64,000 nt of DNA from NCBI GenBank assembly GCA_032158295.1, contig CM063248.1:16912787-16976786 (forward strand), read 5' to 3'. A program made the position numbers and the translations under genes. The stretch is from Pycnopodia helianthoides (taxonomy: Eukaryota > Echinodermata > Asteroidea > Forcipulatida > Asteriidae). Shown here piece after piece: positions 41,001-44,028 of the stretch (positions within the stretch are counted from its first letter, which is position 1; every line of letters begins with the position of its first letter). Below the pieces are notes generated by a model. It saw only the letters and a list, made by a program, of their open reading frames with translations. It did no database searches and had not been told where the DNA came from.

Positions 41001-43647
41001 AATGTCCCTTTAATTTAGCAACTTATCATGATTTTCAATGATTTTCTTGATATTTTCACTACTGATGAAGAATAATGAGTGGTTGATCTAGGGAATAACA
41101 GTGCGAGGAGCCGGTCTTGCTGGTAATGACCTGGTTGGTGGCTGGCTGCTGTTAATGCAATGGGCTCGGTCCATTAACAGCGGCCAGCCACCAACTCCTC
41201 GCACTGTTATTCCCATTAATAAATGCCTTATAACAAAAAAATGTCGTCAGAAATGTTCCACTCATTTTCAAGGGCAATTCCTTTGGCTGTTCAACTTTTG
41301 TGTGGTACCTAATATCTTACACACAATTAACTGTTTATACATATTTTCAAGAACCAGACCAGACTTTGCATTGTGTTGGTTTCATGCGCGTACCAGCTAC
41401 CTTAAATTGATACATTGTCCGCGCGTTTCTGCCTACGCTTGGTATGTGCCCGCATGCAACACCATCTGTCCTGCTCAAAAATAAATTAAAAAACCAATAC
41501 GCCTGAGTTGATTTGATCCGGTAGTTTCCCGTGCAACAAGCACATAGTGCATAGGATTTTACACACAATGCTTTTTTTAGGGGCCATTTATTTGCTAGTT
41601 TACTGAGACGTCTTTATATCACATGTTAATACGGACCAGTCTTCGACCAATCAGAGTGCATAAACTCTCCAAGGTGTTTATCAATTTGAGTTAAAAATAA
41701 ATTATTCAGGAGAAACAAATTGAGATCCCCCCCCTGCCTGGATGACATTGACAATTTACCATGGTTGACAACTACATGTATCACACAAAAAGCACAAAAT
41801 TAAAACTTTTTCATTTTTTCTCACTTTTATACAAATCTGCGACCAAAATCATGAATTAACTCCTTAAGTAATAGGCCTAAAGCCTGAAGGCCTAAATCCT
41901 AAAGGCTTAAAAGGTTGTCCTGTGTTGCGCCCTATGCTTTTCACACAAACCTATGTCTGGTTTGTCATTCACAGAAAATAGTGAACACACATAAAATATA
42001 TACATGTACCATGTGTACTCAGATAGCTAGCACAAGGGGAGGTGGGTATAGTTAACCTTAACTTATAATTGACAATTGTTATTCAAATAAATTATACCTG
42101 AAATTTGAATTATGGTTATTTAATTTTAGGCAGTGTACATTTAACCAGATATGGATTTCTTTTAGTAAATGATATATAAAGCCGGAATGGCACTGAACTA
42201 GGCTTTTGGACAAGTCATATAAAATTTGTTGCGGCGATAGCATAATAGCTCTCCCACAACTCTAGTGGTACTGCTGCTCTCTCGTGTGGCTTGTCGTGGC
42301 CGAGCGGTTAAGAGCACCGAACTCAAGCTCTTGTTCTCTGATCAGCAGAGTGTGGGTTCGAGTCCCGGTCTTGACACTTGTGTCCTTAAGCAAGACACTT
42401 AACCATTATTGCTTCGTCCATCGGATGGGACGTAAAGCCGTCTGGCAGTGCGTTCATCTTCAATCATTTGAAGACTGCACTCAAAGAGAAGAAGAAAGAA
42501 GAAGAAGAAGACTGCTCTTGTGAGACTACTGCTCTCATCAAGACTGCTGGCTCCTGACTAATGCCTTATTTAACTGGGGCCGTAGTCGCGAGAGGGCAGT
42601 AGTCCCTCAGGAGCCAGCAGTCTCACGAGAACAGCACCAGTATCGCAAGATTAGGGGAAGGCCATTATGCTATCAGCACCGCGACAAACATTTAACGATT
42701 TGTCAACAAGTCTAGCACTCAACATGCACAGTGACTGTTTTGGGGGGGGATCTACAAATTTTACAGTGAAAATGTTCGCCTCACTCCCTGACCAACATTG
42801 TTGCTGACTTCAGATTTACGAGATGGGAATCTTATTTATCTTTTTAAAAAATCCCCAGGAGTCACATATCAATTTCAATGAAGGAGTTAATTTTGAAATA
42901 ATAAAAGAAGACTATTCTTATTTATGGGTGATAAAATAAATATCAACTTGGAAAACCGAACCCAGAACTCGTCAGTTGAAATGCGGTTTCGTTTCCACTC
43001 GGCTACTGACTGGGATATGGAAGAAAAACTTGTTAATTTGATACCTTATTATAATAATATAAAGTTGGCTGACTCGTCATGTCAAATAGGACGCTAGTAA
43101 CAGTTTAGTACTACCATAGAGCAAGGAACAGCTTGCTCTATGGTACTACTCAATACTAGTACCGTTACTACTACTAGTACTAGTACTACTGTGTATACAA
43201 TTTTCCCGGCTTAAAAAATAAAATTTACTAAAACTTTTTAAAAAGAAAGGCGTAGTCGGCAGTATATAAACACTACCATGAAATATTGAACATTTTAAAA
43301 TTCTTCATGTAAAGTTTAATTGGCATTTACAAAAAATACACAAATCATCACAAATCTAACCCGGCCCAGGCCTTCCCTATGCTATTTGCTAGTATAGGCT
43401 ATAGCCATCACATTCACATTGTGTACACACTATCGATTGTTATGCCACGTGTCCACGCATAAAACACATTGTGTGAAACAGGGTACAAGACCAGCGAGCA
43501 GACAAATTTTGCTCTCCCTTTTACAGGCGATAAACCTAAAAACTTACCCCCTTTGGCACCAATGTAGGGTGCTATATCTGCCAAAGATATAACCAAGACT
43601 ATAGCTAACAGAAACCAGTTGCTCTTGACCTTTTCAAACGCCGACAT
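1898..43647 (-). CDS. SLC10A7: SLC10A7 orthologue, nine exons (3' end off window)
   Basis: This is a multi-pass membrane protein of the bile acid:sodium symporter fold. Known family role: SLC10A7 and its yeast relative Rch1 sit in secretory-pathway or plasma membranes and affect calcium entry and Golgi glycosylation; no bile-acid transport has been shown. I assembled nine coding exons on the minus strand (43548-43647, 39858-39940, 36269-36405, 33740-33815, 25960-25998, 24891-24926, 7064-7147, 3756-3921, 1898-2023). All borders are GT-AG and phases agree throughout, giving 847 nt (282 codons plus 1 nt). Signature blocks in order: [91 protein letters not shown]. Human SLC10A7 has about 340-358 residues, so roughly the last 60-70 are missing. 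I found no exon encoding the expected IPMLK-type continuation in positions 1-1897. Introns 7, 6 and 4 are packed with repeats. Confidence 0.95.
2024..3755. other. SLC10A7 intron 8
   Basis: Contains a 5' part of a tRNA-Leu-type SINE at 2304-2440. Nothing else recognisable; short open frames here lack features. Confidence 0.7.
2304..2440 (+). mobile_element. tRNA-Leu-derived SINE, 5' part
   Basis: A tRNA-like head (GTGTCGTGGCCAAGCAGT, then a GGTTCGAGTCCTGGT B box) is followed by the family's 'CTTGAGCAAGACACTTAGCC' body. The A box is mutated and the tail is missing after about 137 bp. Confidence 0.8.
3756..3921 (-). CDS. SLC10A7: SLC10A7 exon 8
   Basis: The exon begins [18 protein letters not shown], continues through a membrane helix, and ends [20 protein letters not shown]. 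Human has IVRRYIKDWLERKKPPFG..FCDTFSN. The acceptor is GTGTAG before 3921 and the donor GTAAGC at 3755, phase 1. Confidence 0.95.
4071..4180 (+). mobile_element. SINE-1 copy (tRNA-like head)
   Basis: GGGCTAGACAGCTCAGTTGG is an A-box-like start and GGTTCAAATCCCGCC a B box. The shared tail TTTTTCTTTGTTCAACCCCA follows. It is not a working tRNA: other copies share the same tail and the arms are mismatched. Confidence 0.75.
5130..6197 (+). CDS. Intronless rhodopsin-class GPCR, orphan, moody/Tre1/melatonin-receptor-like
   Basis: A 355-residue seven-helix receptor in one exon, read from ATG at 5130. An in-frame open stretch continues upstream to a GTG at 5052, but no earlier ATG is visible. Landmarks: N-glycosylation sites NVT (6) and NQT (18); helix 1 with GN (45-46); helix 2 NLSVADF with D74; C102 and C182 as the likely disulphide; NRM at 126-128 at the end of helix 3, where most relatives have DRY; helix 6 CFILPLP without the usual tryptophan; helix 7 NPLLY at 313-317; cysteines 330 and 334 for possible palmitoylation. 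NRY-type motifs are known in melatonin receptors and insect moody/Tre1, and the '[11 protein letters not shown]' loop is similar in style. The ligand cannot be told. The gene lies inside SLC10A7 intron 7 on the opposite strand, so it needs its own promoter. Confidence 0.93.
   Translation: MALPENVTDQLLPSDTENQTSLYTYGARVGIATTTLIISLIGIVGNAVALIAVAMSCRLQTVTNIFVANLSVADFLMSIFALFNTIILFIKGAPPKSLDALCRATAFCSPIMAGVVMLSISSIAVNRMLLITKRSSIYRKIYTTNKLVPMVAFLWLFPTAITTALFVTGVGQPNYNKQIHACLDDSENPSSDHYKIILAAIFFPVPVTVTLISYALIFVFIKRHFKNEERAFSTNFPTRTSSQEQSTVDLPVINQTKRKKRIQKHQIEITKNLFIVSCVCFILPLPNCIFIMLKSERLFLYGVIFLFANSAINPLLYGAKHPMFKEVMLCILRCRWSAIPEPSHILKKLLSIGKR
6360..6365 (+). terminator. Candidate polyadenylation signal of the GPCR gene
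   Basis: The canonical AATAAA occurs 163 bases past the receptor stop codon, with a T-rich stretch downstream. It is the first such hexamer after the gene. Inferred from sequence only. Confidence 0.5.
6640..6850 (-). mobile_element. Penelope-like element LTR fragment
   Basis: The segment has the GTCTCAACGTTTCG / CATCATCAGGAGAC junction typical of Penelope-like retroelement terminal repeats. It also has two 'ACCGCGGAGT'/'GCCGCGGAGT' repeats and two 'GACTTCTC' repeats spaced about 90 bp apart. No reverse transcriptase is present, so it is a solo or truncated end. Borders are approximate. Confidence 0.55.
6793..6836 (-). ncRNA. Hammerhead-ribozyme-like core in the Penelope fragment
   Basis: Read on the minus strand: stem I strand GTCTC, core CTGATGA, one extra T, stem II GACTAG with its partner CTAGTC around a 6-nt loop, core GAAA, a palindromic short stem III (ACGT), T, then GAGAC closing stem I. 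Hammerheads with very short stem III acting as dimers are known from Penelope-like elements. The extra base after CTGATGA departs from consensus and may weaken or abolish activity. Confidence 0.55.
7064..7147 (-). CDS. SLC10A7: SLC10A7 exon 7
   Basis: The exon encodes [16 protein letters not shown] then a hydrophobic helix ending VVVPLILGQ. Human has [25 protein letters not shown]. The acceptor is TTTCAG before 7147 and the donor GTCAGT at 7063. It lies about 17.7 kb downstream of exon 6 in the gene. Confidence 0.95.
7712..7868 (-). mobile_element. SINE-3 copy (tRNA-like head plus 'TACTCAGTA' tail)
   Basis: On the minus strand a tRNA-like head (TAGTGGTAAGACATCTGC A box; GGTGCGAATCCCACCC B box) is followed by CCTGTGGATTTTTTTCCCAC and a tail with AGTACTGAGTATAAAGTGC. 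The same head and tail recur at 17.2-17.8 kb. Confidence 0.7.
7921..7988. repeat. (TATG)n microsatellite
   Basis: About 16 near-perfect TATG/ATGT units with one or two interruptions (GCATG). Simple tandem repeat. Confidence 0.95.
9017..9150 (-). repeat. Repeat G copy 1
   Basis: The block with ACAGTGTCTACTTGCTGAGA and CGCATCTCTGGCCA also occurs at about 47,405-47,545 at clear similarity. The class is unknown, and orientation is arbitrary. Confidence 0.55.
9975..10280. repeat. Repeat H copy 1
   Basis: The segment holds GGGAAATTCC, CTGCTTGGGAGTAGGGTT and many CCAGGAA-type words. It resembles the segment at 62.86-63.14 kb. Several words recur in inverted order, so it may be a decayed inverted-repeat element. 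Confidence 0.4.
11109..11301. mobile_element. MITE-B copy 1
   Basis: A 193-bp element with terminal inverted repeats GGGCCCAATTTCATAGAGCT and AGCTCTATGAAATTGGGCC. The interior is rich in 'TGCTTAGCA'-type words. It is non-coding. Confidence 0.85.
14481..14672 (+). mobile_element. SINE-1 copy inserted in LINE endonuclease
   Basis: The tRNA-like head GGGCTAGATAGCTCAGTTGG to CTCTAGTC spans about 14514-14586, followed by the CTTTGTTCAACCCCAAACC tail and a longer body ending near 14672. TTTGGGGTTGAACAA before the head mirrors the tail. LINE sequence resumes at once with the DFNA block. Confidence 0.8.
15298..15476. mobile_element. Short GC-rich TIR element inserted in LINE reverse transcriptase
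   Basis: Terminal inverted repeats TCTGGGGCCTTTCCCAAACC and the near-complement GGTTTGAGAAAGGCCCCAGA bound about 180 bp. The arms contain GGAGCC/GAAGCC hexamer runs that pair with each other. The flanking LINE frame breaks here. It is non-coding; open frames on both strands are a by-product of the hexamers. Confidence 0.75.
17244..17775. mobile_element. Inverted and tandem cluster of SINE-3 copies
   Basis: Arms of about 150 bp at 17244-17395 and 17459-17604 are inverted copies of each other, with ATGGCAGACAGTAGCCGCCA in the left arm. A third tail copy follows at about 17640-17775. Each shows the TACTGAGTATACAGTGCTTT tail, and B-box-like TTCGAATTCCACCC and TTTGAATCCCACCC words occur at the junctions. 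Confidence 0.75.
17917..18106. mobile_element. MITE-B copy 2 (left end eroded)
   Basis: It starts at CACAGAGCTGCTTAAGCA and ends with GCAGCTCTATGAAGTTGGGCCC. The interior matches MITE-B copy 1 in word order. The outermost left bases are lost. Confidence 0.8.
18412..18793. mobile_element. MITE-B copy 3, split by a SINE
   Basis: The left end GGGCCCAATTTCATAGAGCT and right end ATGGAATTGGGCCC are present. The MITE is interrupted after TGCTTAAGCA at about 18587 by a minus-strand tRNA-Leu-type SINE. Without the insert the element would be about 190 bp, as in copy 1. Confidence 0.85.
18588..18777 (-). mobile_element. tRNA-Leu-type SINE subfamily with hexamer tail
   Basis: On the minus strand: TGTCGTGGCCGAGCGGTCTA head, GGGTTCGAATCTCGGT B box, CTTGAGCAAGACACTTAAC body, then a short tail ending in AGTAGA repeats (plus strand CTTCTA). 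The tail differs from the 450-bp form at 48.1 kb, so this is a distinct subfamily. Confidence 0.8.
20233..20622 (-). mobile_element. MITE-A copy 2
   Basis: Full length with both terminal repeats and TTAA ends, in the opposite orientation to copy 1. It abuts a MITE-C copy at a shared TTAAAGG. Confidence 0.9.
20619..20992 (-). mobile_element. MITE-C copy 1
   Basis: Related to the 52.9 and 57.8 kb copies by GTATCCCAACATATGCATAA, GAATTGTGTGCTTTCAAATG and GAAGCCTTTCTCA words. The ends read TTAAAGGCAG..CTGCCTTTAA. Non-coding. Confidence 0.75.
21036..21407. repeat. Repeat family E copy 1
   Basis: Shares ATTGTCAAAGACCAGTATC, TGTGTGACCCAACATAAACA and ACCATCTTCATACCATGTAA with segments at 29.4 and 58.3 kb. 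Probably a further MITE family; the ends are eroded. Confidence 0.6.
23758..24065. repeat. Tandem pair of about 118 bp, repeat family F
   Basis: Two adjacent units each contain GTGGCCAAATGCC or a variant, ACACATGAGGACCAGTCAGA and TATTTCATTTGAAATATT. Diverged copies in the reverse sense lie at about 32.9 and 46.5 kb. Confidence 0.75.
24891..24926 (-). CDS. SLC10A7: SLC10A7 exon 6 (36-nt micro-exon)
   Basis: This 12-codon exon encodes [12 protein letters not shown] and matches human GIVVTPLLLLLF. The acceptor is TTTTCAG before 24926 and the donor GTAAGT at 24890. It is in phase 0 on both sides. Confidence 0.94.
24927..25959. other. SLC10A7 intron 5
   Basis: Filled largely by MITE-A copy 3 (25379-25775). 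The remainder is AT-rich with no recognised feature. Confidence 0.7.
25379..25775 (+). mobile_element. MITE-A copy 3
   Basis: Full length, TTAA-bounded, with a single mismatch cluster in the right terminal repeat (ACTATAATGTTCC in place of TCTGTAATGTTCC). Confidence 0.9.
25960..25998 (-). CDS. SLC10A7: SLC10A7 exon 5 (39-nt micro-exon)
   Basis: This 13-codon exon encodes [13 protein letters not shown] and matches human [13 protein letters not shown]. The acceptor is CACACAG and the donor GTGAGT. It is in phase 0 on both sides and too short to be found by ORF length alone. Confidence 0.94.
27118..27449 (-). mobile_element. tRNA-Leu-type SINE, diverged full-length copy
   Basis: The minus-strand head has the GGGTTCGAATCCCGGTCATA B box and CTTGAGCAAGACACTTACTG body. 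The far end at about 27118 has the AATAATAATAG remnant of the A/T-rich tail and the 'GCATAAGAAGCCACT' word. The middle is unlike the 48.1 kb copy. Confidence 0.75.
29411..29746. repeat. Repeat family E copy 2
   Basis: Shares TATGTGACCCGGCATAAATA, AAACATCAGGTTTTG and ACCATCTTCATACCATGTTA with the 21.0 kb copy. Confidence 0.6.
29971..30065. repeat. Inverted repeat (hairpin), arms about 35 bp
   Basis: TATAGCAGAATGAACTCACT and the following CATTGAAATCT pair with AGATTTCAATGAGTGATTAT and ATTCTGCTATA across a loop of about 25 bp. Likely a small fold-back relic. Confidence 0.8.
31210..31357. repeat. Long hairpin, arms about 65-70 bp
   Basis: The left arm runs from ACAAATAATGAATGTTT to GAAAGATGGAATGTTC and the right arm from GAACATTCCATCTTTC to AAACATTCATTATTTGT. 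A 12-nt loop separates them. A few mismatches and a bulge occur mid-arm. Just upstream, at 30977-31024, a 24-bp unit with TTCACCGTGCATTTTTCGTT is repeated twice. Confidence 0.85.
32690..32790 (+). mobile_element. SINE-1 3' fragment
   Basis: Begins inside the B box (TTCAAATTCCGCTCTAGTAA), then the CTTTGTTCAACCC tail and the TTTACCCAGTCAGTCTCCC body seen at 14.6 kb. Confidence 0.75.
32890..33112. repeat. Repeat family F copy, single unit
   Basis: GACCTGGTCCTCAGGTGTTT and TGACTGGCATTTGGC are the reverse sense of words in the 23.8 kb tandem pair. Confidence 0.6.
33150..33265 (+). mobile_element. SINE-1 copy 3
   Basis: GGGCTAGATAGCTCTGTTGG starts the tRNA-like head at 33167 and GGTTCAAATCTAGCT is its B box, followed by the TTTTTCAACCCCAAA tail. 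Confidence 0.75.
33294..33707 (-). mobile_element. tRNA-Leu-derived SINE, near full length
   Basis: On the minus strand GTGTCGTGGCTGAGCAGATA starts the head, followed by the GTTTGAGTCCCGGTCGTGAC B-box region, the CTTAAGCAAGACACTTAACC body and a 3' end with AGCGCTAGATAAGAAGCCAC and an A/T-rich tail. It is the mate of the 48.1 kb copy. Confidence 0.85.
33740..33815 (-). CDS. SLC10A7: SLC10A7 exon 4
   Basis: The exon encodes [18 protein letters not shown] followed by KAVGGNE, nearly identical to the human protein. The acceptor is CACAG before 33815 and the donor GTAAAA at 33739. It is 76 nt and restores phase 0. Confidence 0.96.
34062..34126. repeat. Hairpin with 27-bp arms
   Basis: AGGGTCATGGCTGTGTGATA plus AAAGACC pairs with GGTCCTTTATCGCACAGCCA plus CGACCCT over an 11-nt loop, with three mismatches. 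Confidence 0.85.
34160..34870. mobile_element. Fold-back element, about 700 bp of nested inverted repeats
   Basis: Four left words pair in order with four right words: GAACAAATCTGACAGTTTAG (34.23 kb) with CTAAACTGTCAGATTTGTTC (34.80 kb); CGCTTAAGTTTCAAACTATC (34.33) with GATAGCTTGAAACTTAAGCG (34.70); ATGTAATAGCGCCCTCTTTT (34.43) with AAAGAGGGCGCTATCACGT (34.62). The outer ends share a diverged 'TATTTATGAATGGGAA' word. The centre carries CCATTCTGATTGGACGAGAG. Non-coding. Confidence 0.8.
34889..35004. repeat. Strong inverted repeat, arms about 50 bp
   Basis: TTTTAAACTAGTGGTTTAAA to TTCTTGATAATAT pairs with ATATTATCAAGAACCAGGCC to TTTAAACCACTAGTTTAAAA, with one small bulge and a spacer of about 15 bp. 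It adjoins the larger fold-back element, and the 35.03-35.10 kb flank repeats that element's CACGTGATC..CCAATCAGAATGG centre in reverse. Confidence 0.9.
35481..35534. repeat. Perfect palindrome, 26-bp arms, 2-nt spacer
   Basis: CAAAAGCCAAAAGACAAAAA plus ATACAT is followed by GG and its exact reverse complement. Near-identical direct repeats (GCATGTTCATGTAAT..GCTTATTTT) lie on both sides, at about 35351-35381 and 35536-35565. Confidence 0.95.
36269..36405 (-). CDS. SLC10A7: SLC10A7 exon 3
   Basis: The acceptor is CATAG before 36405. The product begins [20 protein letters not shown], then a hydrophobic helix, then [10 protein letters not shown]. This aligns with the human ELTSALVHLKLHLFIQ..TPINEWLLKG block. 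The donor is GTGAGG at 36268, phase 2. Confidence 0.95.
36470..38331. mobile_element. 1.86-kb non-autonomous TIR transposon with repeated GGGCGTTTTTACCCC
   Basis: Terminal inverted repeats GGGTAAACTGGGGTAAAAAC plus GCCC (left) and the exact complement (right), 24 bp, flanked by TA on both sides. That fits a Tc1/mariner-like or other TA-targeting transposase. The 15-bp word GGGCGTTTTTACCCC, its complement, or a one-base variant occurs at 36479, 36658, 36679, 37897, 37931, 38291 and 38308, mostly in opposed or adjacent pairs. No transposase frame exists inside. The middle (36.7-37.8 kb) looks like ordinary AT-rich DNA. Confidence 0.85.
39075..39408 (+). mobile_element. MITE-A copy 4, truncated
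   Basis: The left end TTAAAGGAACATTACAGAAC is present but about 20 bp after it are missing. The right end stops at ACCAATTC, losing the last TGTAATGTTCCTTTAA. Confidence 0.85.
39858..39940 (-). CDS. SLC10A7: SLC10A7 exon 2
   Basis: A poly-pyrimidine tract and CAG precede 39940. The exon encodes [18 protein letters not shown] then NSGLSLKTE, the second membrane segment and the most conserved family block. The donor is GTAAGA at 39857. It enters at phase 1 and leaves at phase 0. Confidence 0.96.
40616..41013 (+). mobile_element. MITE-A copy 5
   Basis: Full length between TTAA ends. A small duplication, TTATCGTTATCGCTCAG, lies inside it, and the right terminal repeat has TGTCCC in place of TGTTCC. 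Confidence 0.9.
41091..41214. repeat. Inverted repeat, 124 bp
   Basis: GGGAATAACAGTGCGAGGAG pairs with CTCCTCGCACTGTTATTCCC at the outer ends. The inner GGTTGGTGGCTGGCTGCTGT plus TAATG pairs with CATTAACAGCGGCCAGCCAC plus CAA. A 22-bp unpaired stretch sits in the left arm only. Confidence 0.9.
42289..42450 (+). mobile_element. tRNA-Leu-derived SINE, 5' part
   Basis: TGTCGTGGCCGAGCGGTTAA head, GGGTTCGAGTCCCGGTCTTG B box, CTTAAGCAAGACACTTAACC body and GATGGGACGTAAAGCCGT. It is cut off there and followed by GAAGAAG simple repeat. Confidence 0.85.
42514..42640. repeat. Inverted repeat around 42.58 kb
   Basis: GACTGCTGGCTCCTGA pairs with TCAGGAGCCAGCAGTC. The outer TGCTCTTGTGAGACT pairs loosely with CTCACGAGAACAGCA. 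Confidence 0.8.
43107..43149. repeat. Hairpin followed by ACTAGT-rich simple sequence
   Basis: AGTACTACCATAGAGCAAG pairs with CTTGCTCTATGGTACTACT across a loop of a few bases. It is followed to about 43190 by overlapping ACTAGTACT/TACTACT words. Confidence 0.85.
43548..43647 (-). CDS. SLC10A7: SLC10A7 exon 1 (start codon)
   Basis: The exon starts with ATG at 43647, with A at -3, and reads [20 protein letters not shown], the first transmembrane segment. It ends in IGAKGG with phase 1 before a GTAAGT donor at 43547. The human N-terminus ends the same block with GVNGG. Confidence 0.93.
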
Positions 43648-43950
43648 TTTGATAAATTTACTCGGTTTTTGGTTGTCGAGTTATTCCACATGACAGTGGT
43701 GAACAGCTGGCATGGTTTGTTTGTGTGTAACAATAATATGCTTACACTTTCATTCATCTAGGACCATAAAGTTCATGAAAAAAACTACTTTGACAAACTA
43801 TACTGACTGAAACAATGGTAGATTTGATACTAAATTACTTAACAAACATCCGAAGTCACAGAAATCTCTATTATTAAATGAAAAGTGGGAGTAATTGAGT
43901 CTCGCGGATCAATATTGTTATTGACCTTACAAGTTGTCAGGTCAAACAAG
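43648..43950. promoter_or_regulatory. Likely bidirectional promoter between SLC10A7 and OBI1
   Basis: Only 303 bp separate the two start codons, which point away from each other. The stretch must hold both 5' untranslated regions and core promoters unless either gene has an upstream non-coding exon. I see no clear TATA box. Both starts have A at -3, and OBI1 also has G at +4. Confidence 0.6.
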
Positions 43951-44028
43951 ATGGCGGAAAATGCGTCTGGGAAAAGGATGTTGATATCGTTTACTTTGCC
44001 AATATCATGTCAGATCTGTCTTGGAAAG
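43951..44028 (+). CDS. OBI1: OBI1 exon 1
   Basis: Starts MAENASGKRMLISFTLPIS and ends CQICLGK, the first two zinc-binding cysteines. Human OBI1 has LTLPITCHICLGK. The donor GTAATT follows directly. It is 26 codons, phase 0. Confidence 0.94.

Larger units (their letters stand above)
39941..43547. other. SLC10A7 intron 1
   Basis: Contains MITE-A copy 5, an inverted repeat at 41.09-41.21 kb, a partial tRNA-Leu SINE, an inverted repeat at 42.5-42.6 kb and a hairpin at 43.11 kb. 41.3-42.2 and 42.7-43.0 kb show nothing recognised apart from a CCAATCAGAGTGCATAAACT stretch at about 41.65 kb that echoes the 34-35 kb fold-back centre. Confidence 0.7.
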
